12,366 bases of DNA, taken from positions 1 through 12,366 of the forward strand of contig QUTJ01031510.1 of assembly GCA_003573635.1 (NCBI GenBank), given 5' to 3'. The notes under the pieces are model-generated. The model saw nothing but the letters and a program-made list of their open reading frames with translations. It was not told the origin of the DNA and did no database searches. Positions within the stretch are counted from its first letter, which is position 1, and every line of letters starts with the position of its first letter. This document shows, in pieces, positions 1 through 6,166 of this stretch. Position numbers and translations under genes: made by a program. Source of the DNA: Goniomonas avonlea (Eukaryota > Cryptophyceae > Goniomonadida > Goniomonadaceae).

Positions 1-343
1 CTGGCGAGTTCCGGTTCTTGGCGGCATTTCCGGCGCTCAGCTCGATGGTGAAAGTTGCCGAATCATCATTCCATCGCCAAATTGGATGCCCGGATGTTTG
101 AACCCAGCTCTGAGGGTTGTGACCATGTTTGAACACGTGTTGTGACGTACTGACGAGGGTCGTATGTGCTGATGCACCACATACTGACGAGGTCGTGAGC
201 ATGTTTGAACATGTGTTTCAGTGGATGCACCAAGCTTCGATGTGTCATGTGTTGATGCACCACGCTCCGACGTCCTGACGAGGGTCGTGAGCGTGTTTGA
301 ACATGTGTTGTGCACCATGCGCCTTGGCTGACACCTTGATCAG
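1..343 (+). other. Repeat-bearing intron upstream of the hydrolase last exon
   Basis: This stretch precedes the acceptor TTGATCAG that opens the exon at 344 and is read as the 3' part of an intron whose donor lies left of the window. Positions 120-318 hold a degenerate repeat. A word close to CATGTTTGAACATGTGTT recurs near 124, 200 and 292. The words GACGAGGGTCGTGAGC and GATGCACCAC recur between these copies, giving a period of about 75-90 nt. The first ~100 bases look non-repetitive. One plus-strand frame is open there (about 3-95), but I could not match it to the hydrolase family, so I do not call an exon. A donor completing the expected Gly-Gly-Asp-Thr-Asp-Thr motif is not visible, so that exon should lie outside. 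Confidence 0.5.
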
Positions 344-491
344 TGTGGCGTCTGTGACCGGGCAGCTGGCCGGCGCCATCTACGGCGTGGGTGCCATCCC
401 GAAGGAGTGGCTGGCCGCCGTGCAGCAGTGGGACCGCGGCGGTGACATAGCGCTGCGTGCGCACAAGCTCTTCCACCACACGCCGCTGTGA
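344..491 (+). CDS. ADP-ribosylglycohydrolase (ARH3/DraG-like), terminal exon only
   Basis: This is the last exon of an ADP-ribosylglycohydrolase, which hydrolyses ADP-ribose from modified residues or ADP-ribose derivatives using a two-Mg2+ site. The exon encodes 48 residues plus TGA. It starts VASVTGQLAGAIYG and continues IPKEWLAAV and DIALRAHKLFHH. These align with the ARH3 C-terminus (IATMAGAIAGAYYG, VPESW, DILAQSLHRVF, from memory). The intron before it is phase 2: the acceptor at 341-343 leaves one T to finish a Thr codon, as expected if the preceding exon ends in the metal-binding GDTDT motif. That motif and the rest of the protein lie left of the window, so the substrate class cannot be decided. 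The gene converges on the PRPP synthetase gene. Its coding tail is duplicated in the 3' flank. Confidence 0.72.
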
Positions 492-636
492 CACTGTCAC
501 ATGTCACACGCTCACTGTGACAGAGCGCTGTGTGCGCACAAGCTCTTCCACCACGCCGGCAACGTAGCACTGCGACACGCTGGCTGCGTGTGACATCGCT
601 GTGACACGCGCTAACTGTGACATGTCGCTGTGGGCA
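444..636 (+). repeat. Degenerate tandem copies of the hydrolase coding tail
   Basis: The exon segment 444-479, starting gacatagcgctg, recurs at 519-554, starting gacagagcgctg, with only a few mismatches. The offset is 75 nt (25 codons), so the copy is in the same frame beyond the TGA at 489-491 and again spells AHKLFHH. Shorter echoes of TGACAT.GCGCTGYG follow near 562, 590 and 617. Many TGTGACA/TGTCACA words, including the palindrome GTGACA-C-TGTCAC over the stop codon (488-500), belong to the same degenerate family. Confidence 0.7.
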
Positions 637-645
637 CTGCCCGAT

Positions 646-651
646 AATAAA
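646..651 (+). promoter_or_regulatory. Polyadenylation signal AATAAA, hydrolase gene
   Basis: A canonical AATAAA lies about 155 nt after the hydrolase stop codon in the sense direction, followed by TTGTATTGG. It is the first AATAAA after the stop. A second one at 976-981 is a possible distal site but overlaps the expected 3' end of the convergent PRPP synthetase transcript. Confidence 0.6.
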
Positions 652-1148
652 TTGTATTGGAATCCCGAAGGCTGGCCGTTATGACTGGGGTGGTATGTCA
701 GAGGCGCGTGGCCGGGGCAGCGCGGGCACGCACTAGCCCCGAGTCACAGAGACGGTGCTGTGTCACACAGAGGTGCGCTAGCCACAGCGACATGACACGC
801 CGTGCTGCTTCAGACCCCGGTCCCACTCAGCTCGCAAACGGTTCATGTGCTGCGGGCCACTTCTGCACTCTGAGGCGGAGGCTAGGGTTCTCTGCAAGCA
901 CAGGACCTTCTGGAATTGCCAGCCTCCTTTACTGCATTGGAGAGGGAGAAAAATCCCAGTTTCAACATCCATGACAATAAACGGATCAAAGAAAGGAGAC
1001 AAGCCGAGAAAAGAGTGTTTGTTACTTTGAGTATTTATTCACCTGCATTGTTGGAACCTCGATCAGCTAGAGGTTTAAACACTCACCCAGTCACATATCC
1101 CACATGTCACATCCTCACACCCGTCACATCCCCAAGTCACACCTGTCC
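652..1148. other. Convergent intergenic region, no gene seen
   Basis: This lies between the 3' ends of two convergent genes. Open frames here (for example 657-974 on the plus strand) show no recognisable domain and lack splice or family support. The left part carries further TGTCACA/GTGACA-type words. The right part (1081-1148) is a degenerate TCACA/CCCACA run grading into the CA tract. Confidence 0.6.
1034..1039 (-). promoter_or_regulatory. Polyadenylation signal AATAAA, PRPP synthetase gene
   Basis: TTTATT on the plus strand reads AATAAA on the minus strand, about 230 nt after the PRPP synthetase stop. If used, the 3' untranslated region would include the long TG tract made by the 1149-1233 microsatellite. 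No nearer AATAAA was seen. Confidence 0.5.
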
Positions 1149-1233
1149 ACAACACACACACAACACACACACACACACAACACACACACACACANCACAC
1201 ACACACAACACACACACACACAACACACACACC
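1149..1233. repeat. Interrupted (CA)n microsatellite with an ambiguous base
   Basis: This is a nearly pure CA tract broken at intervals by an extra A, giving a higher-order AACACACAC pattern. An N at 1195 marks an uncertain assembly position, so tract length may be wrong. It lies in the presumed 3' untranslated region of the minus-strand PRPP synthetase gene, where the RNA would read (UG)n. Confidence 0.95.
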
Positions 1234-1270
1234 GGACTGCCCAAGACCACGGAGAATGAATCACACTGCC

Positions 1271-2802
1271 TCACTCCCAGTCGAGATCACGGAGGATTTG
1301 CGGGAGGAGGTCGAGGACCTGGAAGACGTCGTCGGTCGGCAGTTGCTCTGCACGGCGGCAGCGTGAGCAGCAGAGGGAGCGAGGGCGGCGGGTCGCTCTC
1401 TCGCTGTTGCTGTCCGCTGTCTCTCTCACTTGGGCTGTCAGTCTCGATCTCTGGCCCCGCCTTTTCTCGGTGTTTCTGCCTCGCTGTCTGTTTGTCTGCC
1501 TGCCTGCTGTCTGTCTGCCTCGACGGTCGATGGGGAGCCCGAAAATCGCTCGGCCACAAACGATCTGATTGAGTTGAGAGGCGCACATGTCCACGAATCG
1601 CATGGTTCAGGGGCGAACGAAAACTTACGCGTCACAGCGGGGTTGGAGTTCGTAAGGAAGAACTGCTTGAACGACCCGGCAAGCTCTCCACCTCGAGCGA
1701 ACTTGCTCCAACAGCCTTGTGGAAACACTGCGTGCACCACGAAGGCACTCACTTCGTTGGCCCCCAGTGCCTATTCGTGGACTTAACACGGCGAAAAGGG
1801 CACAATCCGGACGCTTTGAGACAACAAGCGCACAAACGTCAGGTACGCACCCGCAAGGCACTGCTGCACTCAGACAGAGTCCCACCACTCTGTACAAGAT
1901 CGTCCACAATAACCACGTTGAGCCCTTTCGGGTCCCCTTCCTGGGAGTGCAGGTTGAGCATGGGTGCACTTGTGTGCAATCGTCGCACCTGAATGTGGAC
2001 GAGGCGCTTGTCGCCGTCCCGGTGTTTCCCACAGATAACGAGGGGCATGTCAGGAAATGCAGTGTTGAAAAGATGACCAAAACGCTTGCTGGCTCCCTCG
2101 TCCGGAAAAGCCACGCAGTTGATTTGTCCGTTTTTGCGAATCTCCTCAATCAGCAAGGGGAAGGCGGTGTGCATCGACACCGCCGCATTGTTGGACACGT
2201 AAAACCGGTTCTACGCAAGGTAAGGGGATATGACACCATGATAATGAGCAACCTGCAATGTGTGGAGGTCGTAGACCATCAAACGAGTGGTTTTGCCACA
2301 GTTTGGAAGAGTGCTGAACAGACGCGCCATCGTGCTGGCAGTCGCAACTTCACCCTCATTCAGAATGCGCTCCATGGTCCCAGTGGGGTAAAACGCCAAG
2401 AGTACGGTCATACTGTTGATGAAAGACTCCAGCATGGCCACCATCACGTAAAACTGTAGCGCATGTTAGAGCTTGAACATCGCCCAAAATTAGCCACCTG
2501 CGACAATGACACATCGTTGTTGTGGAACGAAGCCAAAAACAACACATTTCGCCCACGCAAACGATTTTTGCCACCTTCAAAACCGCCCATCTGGATGTTA
2601 TCCGTCCCGTCTGTGCGAGCGTCAGAAACTGCAGCGACCGCCAAGATTTTTGCGGACCGGGAAACTTCCCCCACCGAGTTTTATAGAAGGTAAACCGGGT
2701 AGGGGACATTTCTTGAAGGCGTTCGGCCATTGGAACCATAACTTCGGTCGCGATGACCGCATAGCGTTCAAGAGGAGGGGCGCATTTATTCCACTCGGCC
2801 AT
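1271..2802 (-). CDS. Ribose-phosphate pyrophosphokinase, plant PRS4-type, 7 exons, complete
   Basis: Makes PRPP from ribose-5-phosphate and ATP for nucleotide, His and Trp synthesis; no transit peptide is evident, so probably cytosolic. Exons in order: 2658-2802, 2498-2610, 2253-2453, 1989-2210, 1851-1940, 1629-1770, 1271-1347. The total is 990 nt, 329 aa, close to plant PRS4 (~337). All junction phases close. Start chosen at 2802: context AAGATGG, with an upstream in-frame stop. Motifs: FLASF (73-77), FYPTGT (107-112), DLH with His150 (the class I catalytic/metal-site His), AFPDEGASKRF (187-197), and PRPP loop VVIVDDLVQSGGTL (236-249). The loop has VQSGGT rather than the class I acidic D-T-G/A-GT form, as in phosphate-independent plant isozymes. 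Introns 1-4 are 47, 44, 42 and 48 nt; introns 5 and 6 are 80 and 281 nt; introns 3 and 5 end in TAG. Confidence 0.93.
1348..1628 (-). other. PRPP synthetase intron 6, with CAGACAG/CAGGCAG repeats
   Basis: This phase-1 intron of 281 nt has a GTAAGT donor and a GTGCAG acceptor. In the sense direction it contains a CAGACAG/CAGGCAG degenerate run (about 1480-1520 on the window) and is purine-rich afterwards. Read on from exon 6, its frame stays open for about 64 codons. The last exon's frame is also open backwards through most of the intron. The spliced form gives a C-terminus (VFQVLDLLPQIL) matching the plant PRS4 end (PFEVLSLAGSI), which is why I call it an intron. Confidence 0.85.
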
Positions 2803-2917
2803 CTTGCCTTCGTCGAGGCTTCGACAGGCTCGGCGGCAGTTTGCAATGTTTGCTGTTGGACGCAATCTATCCACGAGATTCCAATCTCAGCTAGCACGAT
2901 AGCAAGCTCGATAGAGA

Positions 2918-2984
<67 letters not shown>

Positions 2985-3559
2985 CTCTCTCTCGTGTCGG
3001 TCTGTATCTTCCGGACCGATCCCCTCAGGCTCGCTCTCAAGGTGCCACTGGCTTGAACATCCTCTCCTCTCCCTCCCTCAGAGTCTCTCCCCTCCCCCCC
3101 CGCCCCCACACTCTCCCCGCTCCCTGAGTCATACGCGAGACAGACCAATTAAACCTGACAGTGAGTCAGAACTTGATCGTTAATGATTACATTGATCAGA
3201 AAATACAAAATGCGCGCGCACACACAAGCGAGACTCTTAGAGGTCGATGCTCCAAGTCAAGTTCTTGGAACTTGAACACAGCCGGCCCCCACACAATCAC
3301 TGATCCAACAAATGGTGCACCACTGGTAAAACAAGTGATCGAGCGGCGGTAGGCTTGCCACGAATCGATATCTCTAAAAGTCCGGCCAGCCCTCAACATA
3401 CGAGGTGCCGGCCGATTAATCCCCGGTTTGCCATCTCTGGCAGCATTACATATGACTGTCTCCAAAATCAATCGGGCCCGGCCCATCCCTGTGAACGTTC
3501 GCTCGCAGTGACAAGCTTCGGACGTTGGGGGGAGTTCAGAACGCCGGGGTGTGGCAACT
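2803..3559. other. Intergenic: AGL 3' flank and PRPP synthetase promoter region
   Basis: The 757 nt between the AGL stop and the PRPP synthetase ATG must hold the AGL 3' end and the PRPP synthetase promoter. I found no AATAAA on the minus strand in it, so the AGL cleavage site is undefined. The part near the PRPP synthetase start holds the compound microsatellite. The part nearer AGL (about 3280-3480) is complex sequence with several CCGGCC words. One minus-strand open frame here is discussed as a finding. No TATA-like element stands out. Confidence 0.7.
2920..2993. repeat. Compound microsatellite (CT)n(CA)n(CT)n
   Basis: Plus strand: alternating CT at 2920-2950, then AC at 2951-2982, then CT at 2983-2993, with no interruptions visible. 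It lies about 120-190 nt upstream of the PRPP synthetase start codon, so it is in its promoter or 5' leader. Confidence 0.97.
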
Positions 3560-6134
3560 TTACAGCGGCACGAACTTGCGAGTGTCCGCCAGAGCTTCAA
3601 GCACAGTCGCGGAGCTCCACGCCTGTCAAACGTGTCAAAAAAACCAGGCGTCTACACACCTTCCCTCGACTATCTCCAATTTACCATCACAGACTCCTGT
3701 TATCCAACGGCGGTCACAATTGCTGCCAACTCACACTTCGGCACACACGCACTCTTGCTCTCCTGTACTCTCGCTCTCGCTCTCCTGCTCTCTCGCTCTC
3801 TCTCTGTGACACACAAATTCACACTTTCGCTCACACAATACAAACACGCATCGTCACCCTTCACTCACAACACACGACCACACCCCTACCCAAGCACACT
3901 TCGCTTCGCCACCCTCACCCTCACAACACCCGCACACAGCACTCTCCCAACGCTCCGCTACCCCTTCACAACACAACACAGCACACTCAGAACTCGCCAC
4001 ACTCCCGGACCTGAGTAGGGCAGGACGCTTGACACTCTGACCCAAAGGCTTGAGTGAGCTCCGGGAGGCCAGCCCAGGCGTTGGCCTGCAGCTCGTCCCA
4101 GAGCCGTTGCAGCACCTCCAGCACCCTGCCAGAGCCGGGTCAGCAAGAGTGGCCGAGGTTGCTCGAGCAGGCAGACTGTACGATGGGTGCGACGGATGCT
4201 AGATCAGATCGATGCAGATCAGGCGATCGAGATCAGAGCAACAGCGGATAAGTGAGCATGAGCTTGACTACCCTCTGACAGCCTTCTGCCCCGAAACTGG
4301 TTGAACAACTTTCTGATCTCTCACGGGTCGTCCTTCTGTTTCCCCGCGCTCTCATCGAAGCGAGCAGACAGAAGGACCGCGGTCACAAAGTAACTCACAG
4401 GTGCATTGTCTTAGCGGCAGAAGAGCCCCCTTGCGGCCCCGAGAACAGCAGCAGAGCACGGAGAAAGTAGCCGGTTGGCCACACCCACTCGGGGCCCTGA
4501 TGGTAGTTGAGGCCGTGAGCCACAGTGAAGTCGTCGCTCTGGTTGCTGTTGTCGTAGTGGCCTCTGTGCATCACGTGTCAGAGAGTAGAGCAAGGGGATT
4601 TGAACTTGAAATGGTCGTCCGCGATCAAAATGCAGATACCCATACGAAATAGCACCCAGTGGACTGTTTTGTGGGAGGAGAAAACACAGGAGAAAATATC
4701 GTAGTGGCTCTGATAACAGAGGTTCGGAGAATTCTCTGAACACACACACACTCTCTCTCTCTCCGCCTCATCTGCCTGTAGCCACGTCCCTTCCTGAGTG
4801 CACTCGTGACACACCGGAAGGCAGGGTCGGTCTCGTTGAGCGTCTTCATGCCGATGCGGCCAAGCAACTGCCTCGCCATCACCTCCAGGGCTGCCGCAGC
4901 GTGCCCGCGGTCAAACATGTCAGGCGCGACCACCATGGCGACGCAGACGTTGGGGCGGAGCTGATAGCCCAGGGCGGGGTCGTGGCCGCCGACGGTGTCT
5001 CTGCGAGGGAGGTTAGGCCCCCAGTTTGACGGCATCTGCGTCAGCCAGCGGAGTGCAGCACCAGAGTCAGGTCAGAGTCAAGGAACGAGTGACAGCGTCA
5101 CGCCAGAGTCAAAGAAAGAGCGACAGAGTCAGCGCCGGGCTGTCAGAATTGATGCGAGATGGGGGGGGGGGGGGGGCAGCGTGAGTAAAAGAGCTGGCAT
5201 CAGAAAGACGAAGGATTCCAGCATCCTAGGAACTGCAGCCACACATCCGTAGATCTGGCGAGGGGCAGACATCAGGCCGGGACAATTAGTCCTCACCTGT
5301 AGCTGGCTCGCACTCGCACGTGCTCCGACTTAGCATTGAACTTAGGGTCGTCCGCTGGGCAGGCAGGCACCCAAAAGTGCTTTTCGAAGTTCTCCTGTTG
5401 TGAATTTCAGTTTTGCGCAGTTAGAAGTCTTGACCAAATTGTCACGCCGGAGAGAGAGGCCGCTGGAAGCGTCGCGTGTCTAAGTCATTGTGTAAGCTTG
5501 ACGCTTGGCACACCATTGTGTACACCAGGTATTGCCATGTCTAACCATTGCCACGTTCGTTTTCCGTTAGCATCAATGGCACTAACATCTTGTGACAGTG
5601 TGGAGCCGACTTGGGCTGTCGCCCCCCCCCTCGAAGTACAGCACACCTGCAAGAGTCCCTTCCAGCCATCCCAAGTCATTGTTTTGCCTTCGAACTGCAC
5701 TCCCTCGTTCGCGTAGGTACCGGCCTTGTGCAGCTCTGTGTGTGCGAGTGAGTGCGTGTGCGTAGTGGCAACAGTGAAGGGTGGGTGGAGCGGCACAGGG
5801 AGGGCGAGGCACAGAGAGGGCGAGACACCGAGGGCGAGGCACAGAGAGGGCGAGGCACAGAGAGGCACAGAGAGGGCGAGGCAGACCTCCGAGCCACTTG
5901 AGTGTCGAGTAGAGCATCCCAATGATCTCAATGTCAGCGCCGTCTCTTGGCGTGGCAGGCACGCCCTTGTTCCCGGCGGGGGCAGAGCTCCCCATCTTGT
6001 CCATCCACGTTCCGCAGTTGTGCTGTGGATCGAGGGTTACGATATGTAAGATACTTGGTACTTTTGAGGAGCAGCTTCATGGAACCCGAAGAGATGGTGT
6101 TGAAACTTCAACTGGGTGAAGAAGAAAAAAACAC

Positions 6135-6166
<32 letters not shown>

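Noticed and set aside
3-98. Possible penultimate hydrolase exon (frame beginning GEFRFLAAFPALSS)
   Set aside because: No match to the ARH family that I can recognise, and no donor that would complete the expected GDTDT motif in phase 2.
976-981. Second AATAAA on the plus strand as the main hydrolase polyadenylation signal
   Set aside because: The AATAAA at 646-651 is nearer the stop; this one lies in the presumed 3' end of the convergent gene, so it is only a possible distal site.
916-1572. Plus-strand 218-codon open frame
   Set aside because: It translates the CA microsatellite and the antisense of PRPP synthetase exon 7 and intron 6; no domain is visible.
2803-2874. Upstream extension of PRPP synthetase to a GTG at 2874
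   Set aside because: Non-ATG start in a eukaryotic gene; the ATG at 2802 has a good context and gives the family's normal N-terminus.
3355-4018. Long plus-strand open frames rich in Ser, Thr, His and Leu
   Set aside because: Antisense to AGL's last exons and low-complexity intron; the composition reflects CT/CA repeats.
5395-5646. Protein-like readthrough of AGL intron 19-20 (about 53 codons) as a coding exon
   Set aside because: It ends in a stop, has no AGL counterpart, and splicing it out joins exons 19 and 20 in phase with the expected family spacing.
5794-5881. CRISPR-like or attachment-site repeat
   Set aside because: Directly abutting units with no spacers; it is an ordinary intronic minisatellite.
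5726-6049. Plus-strand open frame rich in Arg and Glu
   Set aside because: It is the antisense reading of the minisatellite and AGL exon 18.
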